Source: Paracoccaceae bacterium
Lineage (GTDB): Bacteria > Pseudomonadota > Alphaproteobacteria > Rhodobacterales > Rhodobacteraceae
Reading direction: 5' to 3'
DNA length: 64,000 nt
Assembly: GCA_022763485.1 (NCBI GenBank)
Contig: JALEGX010000086.1
Location: 48,635 to 112,634 of the forward strand
The notes beneath the pieces were generated by a model. The model had not been told where the DNA came from, searched no databases, and saw only the letters and a list, made by a program, of their open reading frames with translations. This document shows, one piece after another, positions 12,518 through 20,927 of this stretch. The translations under genes and the position numbers were made by a program. Positions within the stretch are counted from its first letter, which is position 1. Each line of letters opens with the position of its first letter.

Positions 12518-12554
12518 CCGAAACCGTAAAAACGGACCTTGAGACAGACCAACG

Positions 12555-12582
12555 AAAGAGGGGGCCACGCGGCCCCCTTTGT
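12555..12582. terminator. Bidirectional terminator between ubiB and the thiolase gene
   Basis: A perfect seven-base-pair stem GGGGGCC / GGCCCCC with loop ACGC is flanked by AAAGA on the left and TTTGTGTTT on the right. It lies between two convergent genes and probably serves both. Confidence 0.8.
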
Positions 12583-12614
12583 GTTTGAAGTGCTGTCTTA
12601 AGCTTTCGGCCTGA

Positions 12615-13790
12615 TCACAGACGTTCGATTGCCAGCGCGATCCCCTGCCCGCCACCGATACACATGGTGATCAGAGCCTTGGAGCCGCCAATGCGCTCCA
12701 GCTCATAGAGGGCCTTGATGGTGATGATGGCACCGGTTGCGCCCACCGGGTGACCCAGCGCAATGGCCCCGCCGTTCGGGTTCACCTTGGCCGGATCCAG
12801 ACCAAGTTCCTTGTTCACCGCCAGCGCTTGTGCTGCGAAGGCTTCATTGGATTCGATGACGTCGAAATCACCGACCGACAGGCCTGTGCGGGCCAGCAGA
12901 TTCTGAACGGCAGGCACAGGGCCGATTCCCATGACTTCGGGACGGACCCCGGCGTGGGCGTAGCCCAGCACCCGTGCGCGCGGCTTCAGGCCCGCCTTAT
13001 CGGCTGCATCGGCATTTGCCAGAACCAGAGCAGCCGCACCGTCGTTGATGCCCGACGCGTTGCCCGCCGTAACGCGGCCGTCCTTCTTGAACACCGGACG
13101 CAGCCCTGCCAGCGCCTCTGCGGTCGAGGCCTTGGGGTGCTCATCGACTTCAAAGGGAACCATGTCGCGCTTGACCTTGACCTCAACCGGGGTGATCTGG
13201 CTCTTGAAATATCCCTCGGCGATGGCGTTGGCGGCCCGTTCCTGGCTGGCAACGGCGAAGGCATCCATCTGCTCGCGCGTGACGTCATGTTCATCAGCAA
13301 CGTTTTCAGCCGTCACCCCCATGTGACCGGTTCCGAACGGGCAGTTCAGCGCACCCAGCATCATGTCCAGCGATTTGACATCGCCCATCTTCGCGCCCCA
13401 GCGCTGCTGAGGCATGATGAACGGGCTGCGGGACATGTTCTCGGCACCACCCGCCAGAGCGAAATCGGCATCGCCCAGCATCACCGACTGGATACCCGAA
13501 ACGATGGCTTGCGCGCCAGAGCCGCACAGGCGGTTCACGTTCATCGCTGGCGTGCCGTTGGGGATACCCGCTTGCATCGCGGCAACACGCGACAGATACA
13601 TGTCTCGGGGTTCCGTGTTGATCACATGGCCGAACACGACGTGGCCGATCTGCGCCCCTTCAACACCGGAACGCTCCATCGCGGCTTTGGACGCGGCCGT
13701 GGCCAGGTCGATCGGGGTTGTGTTGGCCAGGCTGCCACCAAAGGTGCCGATGGCCGTCCGTGCGCCATCCAGGATTACGATATCGGTCAC
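12615..13790 (-). CDS. Acetyl-CoA C-acyltransferase (thiolase)
   Basis: A thiolase that condenses or cleaves acyl-CoA, of the acetoacetyl-CoA or beta-ketothiolase type. The chosen GTG start at 13790 has a perfect GGAGG eight bases upstream and leaves 391 residues starting (V/M)TDIVILDGARTAIGTFGG, the normal thiolase N-terminus; an upstream in-frame ATG adds 33 unconserved residues. The nucleophilic Cys is in NRLCGSGAQAI. The catalytic His is in GGAIALGHPVGATGA and the second Cys in TMCIGGGQGIA. It could serve beta-oxidation or polyhydroxybutyrate precursor supply. No partner reductase or synthase is nearby. Confidence 0.93.
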   Translation of the reverse strand: MTDIVILDGARTAIGTFGGSLANTTPIDLATAASKAAMERSGVEGAQIGHVVFGHVINTEPRDMYLSRVAAMQAGIPNGTPAMNVNRLCGSGAQAIVSGIQSVMLGDADFALAGGAENMSRSPFIMPQQRWGAKMGDVKSLDMMLGALNCPFGTGHMGVTAENVADEHDVTREQMDAFAVASQERAANAIAEGYFKSQITPVEVKVKRDMVPFEVDEHPKASTAEALAGLRPVFKKDGRVTAGNASGINDGAAALVLANADAADKAGLKPRARVLGYAHAGVRPEVMGIGPVPAVQNLLARTGLSVGDFDVIESNEAFAAQALAVNKELGLDPAKVNPNGGAIALGHPVGATGAIITIKALYELERIGGSKALITMCIGGGQGIALAIERL

Positions 13791-13963
13791 GAAGAAGTCC
13801 TCCAGTCGGTTTCTGCGCCACTTTGCACACGCAGTATCATGATGTCTTTCGGAACGTACCGTCATCAGCGCGCGCAGGGATCCGGACAAAACCGCCCGCG
13901 ACGGTGGACCGCAGGCAGGACAGCGGAATTGACATCGCGCAGCTTCCAGCGCAGAAATCCGCT

Positions 13964-14530
13964 ATGACGGAGAACCCAGACGATATCCTGACCCGCTTGC
14001 CCGCCAGGCTGAAAGAGGCCCGCAGGGCGCAGGGCTTGTCGCTGGAGGCCGTGGCCAACCTGTCGGGCGTGTCGCGCTCCATGGTCAGCCAGATCGAACG
14101 CGGCGAAAGCTCTCCGACGATTGCCACGCTGTGGAACCTCACACGGGCTTTGCAGGTGGATTTCGCCGGGTTGCTGGAAGCCGGGGACACCGCGGACCGG
14201 ATCGACGTCTTGCGCGCCGAAGATGTGCCGAAGATCGAAAACATGGGCCAGGGCTGCCGTATCCGGATCCTCTCGCCGCCGGAAGAAGCCGGCGGGCATG
14301 AGGTCTATGACATCCGGTTTGACAAAGGCGGTGCATTGAACAGCCAACCGCATACCCGCGGCGCGCTGGAACAGCTCACGGTGCTGGAAGGTGAGATCGC
14401 GCTGAGCTCGGGCGCGGCTGAAAGCCGTCTCAGCTCCGGCGATACCGCTCGCTATGCTGCGGATGTGCCCCATGCGATCACCGCGCCTGACAGCGCGGCG
14501 CGCGTCTTTTTGATCGTCAAGAACGCCTGA
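13964..14530 (+). CDS. XRE-family transcriptional regulator with cupin domain
   Basis: A DNA-binding regulator of 188 residues. The N-terminal helix-turn-helix is at about residues 11-65 ([20 protein letters not shown], then [20 protein letters not shown]). The C-terminal half is a cupin barrel ([20 protein letters not shown] and [14 protein letters not shown]), a typical effector-sensing fold in this family. The ATG at 13964 was chosen because homologues begin shortly before the HTH; the longer frame upstream runs antisense to the thiolase gene. It lies just upstream of kbl-tdh in the same direction, which suggests, but does not prove, that it controls threonine breakdown. Confidence 0.88.
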   Translation: MTENPDDILTRLPARLKEARRAQGLSLEAVANLSGVSRSMVSQIERGESSPTIATLWNLTRALQVDFAGLLEAGDTADRIDVLRAEDVPKIENMGQGCRIRILSPPEEAGGHEVYDIRFDKGGALNSQPHTRGALEQLTVLEGEIALSSGAAESRLSSGDTARYAADVPHAITAPDSAARVFLIVKNA

Positions 14531-14541
14531 GTTCCCGCAAG

Positions 14542-14567
14542 GAAAGAATTTTCGCGAAAATTCTTTC
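14542..14567. repeat. 26-base perfect palindrome
   Basis: Arms GAAAGAATTTTCG / CGAAAATTCTTTC with no spacer, 11 bases after the XRE stop. It may end that gene's transcript, but there is no T-run directly after the stem. It belongs to a family with the repeats at 14636-14665, 20863-20908, 63649-63675 and 63787-63811. Confidence 0.8.
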
Positions 14568-14635
14568 TCCCCGCACACCCTGGGTTTCAGGTCGAAACGC
14601 AGGCCCCTTGCCAGTGCAAACACGTCCGTATCACC

Positions 14636-14665
14636 GGGTAAGAATTTTCCCGAAAATTCTTACCC
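14636..14665. repeat. 30-base palindrome
   Basis: Arms GGGTAAGAATTTTC / GAAAATTCTTACCC around a CC centre, perfectly paired over 14 bases. The core AAGAATTTTC is the same as in the repeat at 14542-14567, about 70 bases upstream. Confidence 0.8.
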
Positions 14666-14668
14666 TCC

Positions 14669-14695
14669 AAAAATTCCACCTTCACGGAAATTTTT
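14669..14695. repeat. AT-rich inverted repeat
   Basis: Arms AAAAATTCC / GGAAATTTTT separated by eight bases, with one extra base in the right arm. It lies between the second palindrome and the kbl promoter region and may be an operator. Confidence 0.45.
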
Positions 14696-14699
14696 CCAT

Positions 14700-14745
14700 A
14701 ATTTGGGATTTCCTCTATTTGGGATTCAATTCCGTTATGGTAGAA
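14700..14745 (+). promoter_or_regulatory. Direct-repeat regulatory region upstream of kbl
   Basis: Two copies of ATTTGGGATT (14701-14710 and 14717-14726) are separated by six bases, a 16-base period, just upstream of kbl. A -10-like TTATGGT follows at 14735. The arrangement suggests a tandem operator or activator site; the neighbouring XRE/cupin protein is a natural candidate to bind it. No binding data exist here. Confidence 0.4.
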
Positions 14746-14772
14746 GTCGACTCGCACCAAGGAGTCACACCC

Positions 14773-15960
14773 ATGTCCAACGCCTTTCTGAACGACATCT
14801 CGGCCACGCTTGCGCAGATCGAAGACGACGGTCTGTATAAGCGCGAGCGCATGATCACCTCACCGCAGGGCGGTGAGATCATGGTGGGCGACCGCGAAGT
14901 CATCAACCTCTGCGCCAACAACTATCTGGGGCTGGCAGATCACCCCGCGCTGATCGAAGCGGCACAGGCGGCGATGGGTCCCAAGGGGTTCGGCATGGCG
15001 AGCGTGCGGTTCATCTGCGGCACCCAGGACATTCACCGCGAGCTGGAGCAGAAGCTGGCGCAATTCCTGGGCAAGGATGATGCGATCCTGTTTGCCGCTT
15101 GTTTCGACGCCAATGGGGGGCTGTTCGAACCGCTACTGGGTCCAGAGGATGCAATCATTTCCGACAGCCTTAACCATGCGTCGATCATCGACGGCGTGCG
15201 GCTGTGCAAGGCAAAGCGCTATCGCTACCTGAACAGTGACATGAACGACCTTGAGGCCTGGCTGAAGCAGGCGCGGGAGGATGGCGCCCGCCACATCATG
15301 ATCGCCACGGATGGTGTATTTTCGATGGATGGCTATCTGGCAAAGCTGCCGGAAATCCGGGCGCTAGCCGACAAATACGACGCGGTGCTGATGATCGATG
15401 ACTGCCACGCCACCGGTTTCATGGGACCGAACGGGGCGGGCACGCCGGATCATTTCGGTGTTGATGTGGACATTCTGACAGGAACCCTGGGCAAGGCATT
15501 GGGGGGGGCAATCGGCGGTTATATCGCTGCTCGCCAACCAGTGATCGACCTGCTGCGGCAGCGGGCGCGGCCCTATCTGTTCTCGAACTCGCTGCCGCCC
15601 AGCATCGTGGCCGCCGGGATCGAAGCCCTGCGGCTGGTCGAGGAAGGCGCAGATCTGCGCGCCCAACTGTTTGAAAACGCGCGCTATTGGCGGGCGGGGC
15701 TGGAGGCTTTGGGCTTTGACCTGCTGTCAGGGGAACATCCGATCATTCCGGTGATGCTAGGGGATGCCAAACTGGCACAGGAGATGGCGTCGCGGCTGTT
15801 TGACGAAGGGGTCTATGTGTCGGGCTTTTTCTTCCCGGTGGTGCCACGCGGGCAGGCGCGGATCCGTACACAGATGAACGCGGCGCTGACGCGGGACGAG
15901 TTGGACCGGGCGCTGACGGCCTTTGGCAAGGTCGGGAAAGACCTGGGGGTGATCTCATGA
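14773..15960 (+). CDS. kbl: Glycine C-acetyltransferase (2-amino-3-ketobutyrate CoA ligase)
   Basis: A PLP enzyme that splits 2-amino-3-oxobutyrate with CoA into glycine and acetyl-CoA, the second step of threonine degradation. It has 395 residues from the ATG at 14773, which follows AAGGAG with normal spacing. The PLP-binding Lys is in [15 protein letters not shown], and the cofactor-contacting [12 protein letters not shown] is present, as in alpha-oxoamine synthases. Its last four bases overlap the tdh start (ATGA), so Kbl and Tdh are made together and probably channel the unstable intermediate. Confidence 0.96.
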   Translation: MSNAFLNDISATLAQIEDDGLYKRERMITSPQGGEIMVGDREVINLCANNYLGLADHPALIEAAQAAMGPKGFGMASVRFICGTQDIHRELEQKLAQFLGKDDAILFAACFDANGGLFEPLLGPEDAIISDSLNHASIIDGVRLCKAKRYRYLNSDMNDLEAWLKQAREDGARHIMIATDGVFSMDGYLAKLPEIRALADKYDAVLMIDDCHATGFMGPNGAGTPDHFGVDVDILTGTLGKALGGAIGGYIAARQPVIDLLRQRARPYLFSNSLPPSIVAAGIEALRLVEEGADLRAQLFENARYWRAGLEALGFDLLSGEHPIIPVMLGDAKLAQEMASRLFDEGVYVSGFFFPVVPRGQARIRTQMNAALTRDELDRALTAFGKVGKDLGVIS

Positions 15961-17003
15961 CACTCCCGAACACCATGACCGCGCTGGAAAAATCCCACCC
16001 CAAGGAGGGGCTGTGGATGGTGCAGGCACCGGTGCCCGAAATCGGTCCAGACGAGGTGCTGATCCGCATCAACAAGACCGGGATCTGCGGCACCGACATT
16101 CACATCTGGAACTGGGATGACTGGGCCGCCGGGACCGTGCCGGTGCCGATGATCACGGGCCATGAATTCGCCGGTGAGATTGTCGAACTGGGCCGCGATG
16201 TTGAGGGTCTTGCGATTGGCCAGCGCTGTTCAGGCGAGGGCCACCTGATCCGCCATGACAGTCGTCAAAGCCGGTCGGGGAAGTTTCACCTTGATCCTGG
16301 TACGCGGGGGATTGGCGTCAACGAACAGGGCGCGTTTGCGGAATATCTGCGCCTGCCTGCGTTCAATGTGGTGCCCCTGCCCGATGATATCCCGGATGAG
16401 ATCGGCGCGATTCTGGATCCGCTGGGCAACGCGGTGCACACGGCGCTGAGCTTTGACCTGTTGGGCGAGGACGTGCTGATCACCGGCGCCGGCCCTATCG
16501 GGATCATGGCGGCGGCTGTTGCACGGCATGCAGGTGCGCGGCATGTGGCGATCACGGATGTAAACGCCGACCGGCTGACGCTGGCGCAGCATGTGGTGCC
16601 GACGGTGTGCGCGGTGGATGTGACGCAGGAAGATCTGAACGATGTGATCACTGAGCTGGGGATGACACAAGGGTTTGACGTGGGCCTTGAGATGTCCGGC
16701 AATCAAGCGGCGCTGGATCAGATGGTCGAGGCGCTGGTGATGGGCGGCAAGATCGCGCTGTTGGGCATCCCGCCTGGGAAATCCCCCGTCGACTGGAGCC
16801 GCATCGTGTTCAAGGCGATCACGCTGAAAGGGGTTTATGGCCGCGAGATGTTCGAGACCTGGTACAAGATGATCGCCATGCTGCAAAACGGGCTGGACGT
16901 CAGCCGGGTGATCACACATGAATTTGCGGTGGACGATTTCGAACAGGGCTTTGCCGCGATGAAATCGGGACGGTCGGGAAAAGTTGTCCTGAACTGGCGG
17001 TAG
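15957..17003 (+). CDS. tdh: L-threonine 3-dehydrogenase, lacking the structural zinc cysteines
   Basis: A medium-chain NAD-dependent dehydrogenase (348 residues) that oxidises threonine to 2-amino-3-oxobutyrate, the substrate of Kbl. The catalytic zinc site is intact: Cys44 in ICGTDIHIW and the GHEF motif (His69, Glu70). The NAD-binding Rossmann motif [11 protein letters not shown] is present. The lobe that normally carries four structural-zinc cysteines reads [20 protein letters not shown] followed by Asp113, so the four cysteines of the E. coli enzyme are Arg99, Ser102, Ser105 and Asp113. The fold around them aligns without gaps, so this is a substitution rather than a deletion. A start six codons later is possible, but the ATGA overlap with kbl favours this one. 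Confidence 0.95.
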   Translation: MTLPNTMTALEKSHPKEGLWMVQAPVPEIGPDEVLIRINKTGICGTDIHIWNWDDWAAGTVPVPMITGHEFAGEIVELGRDVEGLAIGQRCSGEGHLIRHDSRQSRSGKFHLDPGTRGIGVNEQGAFAEYLRLPAFNVVPLPDDIPDEIGAILDPLGNAVHTALSFDLLGEDVLITGAGPIGIMAAAVARHAGARHVAITDVNADRLTLAQHVVPTVCAVDVTQEDLNDVITELGMTQGFDVGLEMSGNQAALDQMVEALVMGGKIALLGIPPGKSPVDWSRIVFKAITLKGVYGREMFETWYKMIAMLQNGLDVSRVITHEFAVDDFEQGFAAMKSGRSGKVVLNWR

Positions 17004-17064
17004 GGGGCGCTGCCCCCATCGCAGCAGGCTGCGATTCCCCCGGAGTATTTGGAACGAGAAGAAG
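17003..17064. repeat. Double-hairpin intergenic element
   Basis: Two adjacent hairpins follow tdh: GGGGGC-gct-GCCCCC (17003-17017) and ATCGCAGC-ag-GCTGCGAT (17018-17035). Then comes CCCCCGGAGTATTTGGAACG and a purine-rich GAGAAGAAG directly before the next ATG. From memory, the GGAGTATTT block recurs in intergenic regions of Rhodobacterales, which I cannot confirm here. The element may work as terminator plus ribosome-binding region. Confidence 0.55.
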
Positions 17065-18021
17065 ATGGCAGCAAACTCGATATTGGATGTGATTGGGGGG
17101 ACGCCCTCCGTGTGGCTGGACCGGATGGTGGAGCAGCGTGGCCTGAAGGGACGGATCCTGGCCAAGCTGGATTATCTGAACCCGGGCTTTTCCAAGAAGG
17201 ACCGGGCGGCATTGGGTATTATCGAAGCAGCAGAACGGGATGGGACGCTGCGACCGGGGCAGACGGTTGTGGAACTGACGTCGGGCAATATGGGCACGGG
17301 ACTGGCGATTGTATGTGCCATCAAGGGCCATCCGTTTGTCGCCGTCATGTCGCGGGGCAATTCCGAAGAGCGTGCGCGGATGATGAGCGCCCTTGGTGCC
17401 GAGGTGGTGCTGGTTGATCAGGCCCCACCTAGCAAGCCAGGTGAGGTGTCTGGCGAGGATCTGGCCCTTGTCGAGGCCGCGGCGGCGCAGATCACCGCGG
17501 ATCGCGGTGCGTTTCGCGCTGACCAGTTCAACCACGCGGGCAACGCGCAGGCGCATCTGCGCACCACAGGGCCCGAGCTTTGGGCCGATTCCGGCCAGAC
17601 GTTGACGGCGTTTGCGGATTTTGCAGGCTCCGGGGGCACATTCGCGGGCACGCTGAGCGCGCTAAAACTGTTAAAATCAGATATAAAAGGTTATCTCGTT
17701 GAACCCGAAGGGGCCGCCGTTCTGTCAGGCGCAGCGACGACGCGCGCTGGCCACCCAATCCAGGGTGGAGGATATGCGATGCCTGATCTGACCTTCATGC
17801 GCGATGTGGTGGCAGACGGCTACTGCACGGTCTCAGGCGAAACGGCACGGGCAACGGCACAGGAATTGGCGAAGACCGAAGGAATTTTTGCCGGATTTTC
17901 CTCCGGGGCCAATGTTGCAGCGGCGCTGGAGCTGCTGGCCGGTCCCGAAGCCGGTGGGACGATTGGGGTGGTGATCTGCGACAGCGGGTTGAAGTACCTA
18001 TCCACGGACCTGTGGTCCTGA
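17065..18021 (+). CDS. Cysteine synthase-like PLP-dependent enzyme
   Basis: A fold-type II PLP enzyme of 318 residues related to cysteine synthase and cystathionine beta-synthase. The PLP Lys lies in NPGFSKKDRAALGII (the family's NPxxSxKDR). The substrate loop is ELTSGNMGTGLAIVCA, the phosphate-binding glycines are FAGSGGTFAGTL (normally GTGGT), and the C-terminal FSSGANVAAALEL is present. The changed residues in the substrate loop (TSGNMG rather than TSGNTG) and phosphate loop make the exact substrate uncertain. It follows tdh after 61 bases and may be co-transcribed. Confidence 0.85.
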   Translation: MAANSILDVIGGTPSVWLDRMVEQRGLKGRILAKLDYLNPGFSKKDRAALGIIEAAERDGTLRPGQTVVELTSGNMGTGLAIVCAIKGHPFVAVMSRGNSEERARMMSALGAEVVLVDQAPPSKPGEVSGEDLALVEAAAAQITADRGAFRADQFNHAGNAQAHLRTTGPELWADSGQTLTAFADFAGSGGTFAGTLSALKLLKSDIKGYLVEPEGAAVLSGAATTRAGHPIQGGGYAMPDLTFMRDVVADGYCTVSGETARATAQELAKTEGIFAGFSSGANVAAALELLAGPEAGGTIGVVICDSGLKYLSTDLWS

Positions 18022-18023
18022 CC

Positions 18024-18059
18024 AAAGAGGACGGCAGGCTTGCACCTACCGTCCTCTTT
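18024..18059. terminator. Intrinsic terminator after the cysteine synthase-like gene
   Basis: A long stem AAAGAGGACGG / CCGTCCTCTTT with an inner AGG/CCT pairing sits directly after the stop codon. A-run and T-run flank it, so it can act in both directions, serving also the small minus-strand gene that ends at 18065. Confidence 0.85.
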
Positions 18060-18064
18060 CAGGC

Positions 18065-18214
18065 TCAGTAATGGAACGCTTTGAACAGCGTCGATTCCTC
18101 TAGCCCGCGCATAAGCCGGACGACACTCGGTGTCTTCTCCTTCTGAGCGGTGACAAAGTTCGAGAATGCTCCCGAGGTCTGCTTCGCGTTTTGCGTTTGA
18201 CGTGCTTCTTGCAT
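18065..18214 (-). CDS. Small hypothetical protein (49 aa)
   Basis: A short open reading frame encoding MQEARQTQNAKQTSGAFSNF and ending LEESTLFKAFHY. An AGGTGA sequence lies five bases before the ATG, and a strong terminator follows the stop, which supports a real gene. The frame is open upstream for another 48 codons, but that part is less likely to be translated. No membrane segment or known motif is visible; Gln, Ser and Lys are common. Function unknown. Confidence 0.5.
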   Translation of the reverse strand: MQEARQTQNAKQTSGAFSNFVTAQKEKTPSVVRLMRGLEESTLFKAFHY

Positions 18215-18320
18215 GGGATCACCTGTTGGCAACACGCCCCCACAAGTCGAGACTGGCAAAGCAACGGTGATCCAGCATGCCGAAAACGCGGCGAAATTCG
18301 GACCTTTGGTTAATGCTGAA

Positions 18321-19058
18321 TTAATCTTTGTCGGGGGTGAGCGCCTGGCGGCCTTCATCCGTCAACCGCCAGACCTTGCCCTGTTCGAAAACCGCAGCCA
18401 CCAGTGGGCGACCGTATCCGGCCCCTGCGTCCAGGTTGACCCGGTTGCCGCAATGCTCTGCCTGTTTGCGCGGCGTATGGCCATGCACGACCAGCCAAGG
18501 GTGCTCACGCGGATCATCCAGGAACTCATGCCGGATCCAGAGCAGGTCATCTTCGGTCTGCTGGTCCAGCGGTATCCCGGGGCGGATACCTGCATGTACG
18601 AACAACATGCCCTGTTCAACATGGGTGTTCTGCAGGTTTTTCAGGAAGGTCCGGTGGGTGTCCGGCAGTGTCTTCATCAGATCCGAGTGCACCTGATAAA
18701 TGCGATCCCCTTCAGACACCTCCACCCCGTAGGAGGCAAGGGTTTCGACCCCACCGATACGGTCATGCAACCAGTGGTATCCAACCAGCAGGCGCGAGTC
18801 GTTCTTGGGGTAGGTTTCGGCGAACATGCTGAACATCCGGTCATGATTGCCGCGCAACACGACCCAGTTGCGGCCGGTGCGCATGCCCTCGGAGAGGAGT
18901 TCGATCACCTCGCGGCTGTTTGCTCCGCGATCGACATAATCGCCCAGAAACACGATCCGAGCATCGGGACCCCCATCCTGATGGATCCGCTGCAGCGCCC
19001 CTTCCAGCATCTCAAGCTGACCGTGGATGTCGCCGATGGCGTAAATTGGCTGCGTCAT
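18321..19058 (-). CDS. Metallophosphoesterase (serine/threonine protein phosphatase-like)
   Basis: A cytoplasmic calcineurin-type phosphoesterase of 245 residues. Metal-binding motifs appear in order: AIGDIHGQLEML (DxH), FLGDYVDRGANS (GDxVDRG), LRGNHDRMF (GNHD), and later VHGHTPRK. This is the pattern of bacterial PrpA/PrpB-like phosphatases and ApaH-related diadenosine tetraphosphatases; which substrate it uses cannot be decided. The start at 19058 (MTQPIYAIGDIHG) is chosen because the extra 25 upstream residues are not conserved-looking. It stands alone between serA and a small hypothetical gene. Confidence 0.9.
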   Translation of the reverse strand: MTQPIYAIGDIHGQLEMLEGALQRIHQDGGPDARIVFLGDYVDRGANSREVIELLSEGMRTGRNWVVLRGNHDRMFSMFAETYPKNDSRLLVGYHWLHDRIGGVETLASYGVEVSEGDRIYQVHSDLMKTLPDTHRTFLKNLQNTHVEQGMLFVHAGIRPGIPLDQQTEDDLLWIRHEFLDDPREHPWLVVHGHTPRKQAEHCGNRVNLDAGAGYGRPLVAAVFEQGKVWRLTDEGRQALTPDKD

Positions 19059-19231
19059 AGGGAGCCCCTTGTAATTGGTCCCCCTTTCATGCCCCAGCCG
19101 CCGCCGGGTTGGAAGGGGCAGGTTAAGCTGCAAAGGTCTTGTTCACCGCTCCGAGGCAGTCCATACCGAAGCCGCCCCAGTTTCTGGCCCAAGAAAAAAG
19201 CGCCCCGGTGTGCGGGGCGCTTTGTCAGGGG

Positions 19232-20827
19232 TCAGACCACGTCGAAAACCAGTGGTTTGATCTGCGTGAACAGACCCGTTTCGGCCAGCTTGGCCCGGGC
19301 CTCTGCCGGCACCGGCTCATCCACGTAAAGCAACGCGATGGCTTCGCCACCTGCCCCTGCGCGACCAAGGGTAAAGTTGGCGATATTGACGCCATGCTCG
19401 CCCATGGTCTGCCCCAGCGACCCGATGATGCCCGGGACATCCTCGTTGGTGGTGTAGAGCATGTGACGGCCGACTTCGGCGTCGATATTGATGCCCTTGA
19501 TCTGGATGAAGCGGGGCTTGCCATCGGAGAACACGGTGCCACCGATCGACCGCTCGCGCTTGGCGGTGACGACTGTCACCTTGATATAGCCCTCAAACGC
19601 GCCGGATTTGTCCTGGCTGGTGGTCGAGATCTGAATGCCGCGCTCTTTGGCAACGACCGGGGCCGAGACAAGGTTCACATCCGGCGTGACCGATTTCATG
19701 ATCCCGGCAACAACGGCGCAGTTCAGCGCCTCCAGGTTCATAGTCGAGGCGACGCCATCATACAGGATGTTGATCGCCTTGATCGGCTCATCTGTCATCT
19801 GACCGATGAAGCCCCCCAGATGATCGCCAAGCTTGATCCAGGGGCCCATGACCTTGGCTTCCTCTGCCGTCACGCTGGGCATGTTCAATGCGTTTTCCAC
19901 CGCGCCGGTCAGCAGATAGTTCGACATCTGATCGGCCACCTGCAGCGCAACGTTTTCCTGCGCTTCGGTGGTTGCCGCGCCCAGGTGCGGGGTGCAGACC
20001 ACGTTGGGCAGGTTGAACAGGGCGTTTTCCTTGGCAGGCTCGACCTTGAAAACGTCGAAGGCGGCACCGGCCACATGACCCGATTGCAGCATTTCGGCCA
20101 GGGCCTCTTCGTCGACCAGACCGCCGCGGGCACAGTTGATGATGCGAACGCCTTTCTTGGTCTTCTCAAGGTTTTCACGGCTCAGGATATTCGCGGTGGC
20201 CTCGGTGAAAGGCACGTGCAGCGTGATGAAATCGGCGCGGGCCAGCAGGTCGTCCAGCTCGACCTTTTCAACCTGCATCTTGTCGGCCTTTTCCTCGGAC
20301 AGGAAGGGATCATAGGCGATGACCTTCATCTTCAGTCCACGGGCACGGTCACAGACGATGCCACCGATGTTGCCGGCGCCGATCACACCAAGGGTCTTGT
20401 TGGTCAGTTCCGTGCCCATGAATTTCGACTTTTCCCATTTACCGGCATGGGTCGACTCGCTGGCTTCCGGGATCTGACGCGCCACGGCAAACATCATTGC
20501 AATGGCATGCTCGGCGGTGGTGATCATGTTGCCGAAGGGCGTGTTCATCACGATCACGCCTTTCTTGGATGCCGCTTCCTTGTCGACATTGTCGGTGCCG
20601 ATGCCAGCGCGGCCGACAACCTTGAGGTTGGTCGCGGCTTCCAGAATGGTCGGGGTCACTTTGGTGGCCGAACGGATGGCAAGACCATCATATTGGCCGA
20701 TGATTTCAGCCAGCTTTTCCTTGTCCTTGCCAACATCGGGCAGGAAATCAACGTCAATGCCACGATCACGGAAGATCTGGACGGCGGTTTCGGACAGTTT
20801 GTCGGATACGAGTACTTTGGGGGCCAT
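19232..20827 (-). CDS. serA: D-3-phosphoglycerate dehydrogenase
   Basis: First enzyme of serine biosynthesis from 3-phosphoglycerate, cytoplasmic, NAD-dependent. The start MAPKVLVSDKLSE at 20827 follows AAGGA and gives 531 residues, the long form with an extra substrate-binding domain and a C-terminal ACT domain (NTTNEDVPGIIGSLGQTMGE). The NAD motif is GVIGAGNIGGIVCDRARG. The active-site Arg and Glu-His relay are in NCARGGLVDEEAL and TPHLGAATTEAQ. serC lies 100 bases upstream in the same direction, so the two probably form an operon. Confidence 0.97.
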   Translation of the reverse strand: MAPKVLVSDKLSETAVQIFRDRGIDVDFLPDVGKDKEKLAEIIGQYDGLAIRSATKVTPTILEAATNLKVVGRAGIGTDNVDKEAASKKGVIVMNTPFGNMITTAEHAIAMMFAVARQIPEASESTHAGKWEKSKFMGTELTNKTLGVIGAGNIGGIVCDRARGLKMKVIAYDPFLSEEKADKMQVEKVELDDLLARADFITLHVPFTEATANILSRENLEKTKKGVRIINCARGGLVDEEALAEMLQSGHVAGAAFDVFKVEPAKENALFNLPNVVCTPHLGAATTEAQENVALQVADQMSNYLLTGAVENALNMPSVTAEEAKVMGPWIKLGDHLGGFIGQMTDEPIKAINILYDGVASTMNLEALNCAVVAGIMKSVTPDVNLVSAPVVAKERGIQISTTSQDKSGAFEGYIKVTVVTAKRERSIGGTVFSDGKPRFIQIKGINIDAEVGRHMLYTTNEDVPGIIGSLGQTMGEHGVNIANFTLGRAGAGGEAIALLYVDEPVPAEARAKLAETGLFTQIKPLVFDVV

Positions 20828-20862
20828 GGGTCTGGTCCTTGTCAGTGTAGAGAGGGCGGGGG

Positions 20863-20908
20863 CGAAATCTTGCAAAGATTTCGTTCCGTTTTCTTTGCAA
20901 GAAAACGG
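20863..20908. repeat. Two adjacent palindromes between serC and serA
   Basis: The first is CGAAATCTT-gca-AAGATTTCG (20863-20883) and the second CCGTTTTCTT-tgc-AAGAAAACGG (20886-20908), separated by two bases. They resemble the palindromes near 14550, 63660 and 63800, with A/T-rich arms and a GC-containing centre. They could attenuate or stabilise the serC-serA message. Confidence 0.75.
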
Positions 20909-20927
20909 CCCCCGTGGATCTGTTGCG

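Noticed and set aside
12750..13967. 405-codon plus-strand open frame
   Set aside because: It is antisense to the thiolase gene and its translation shows no known domain.
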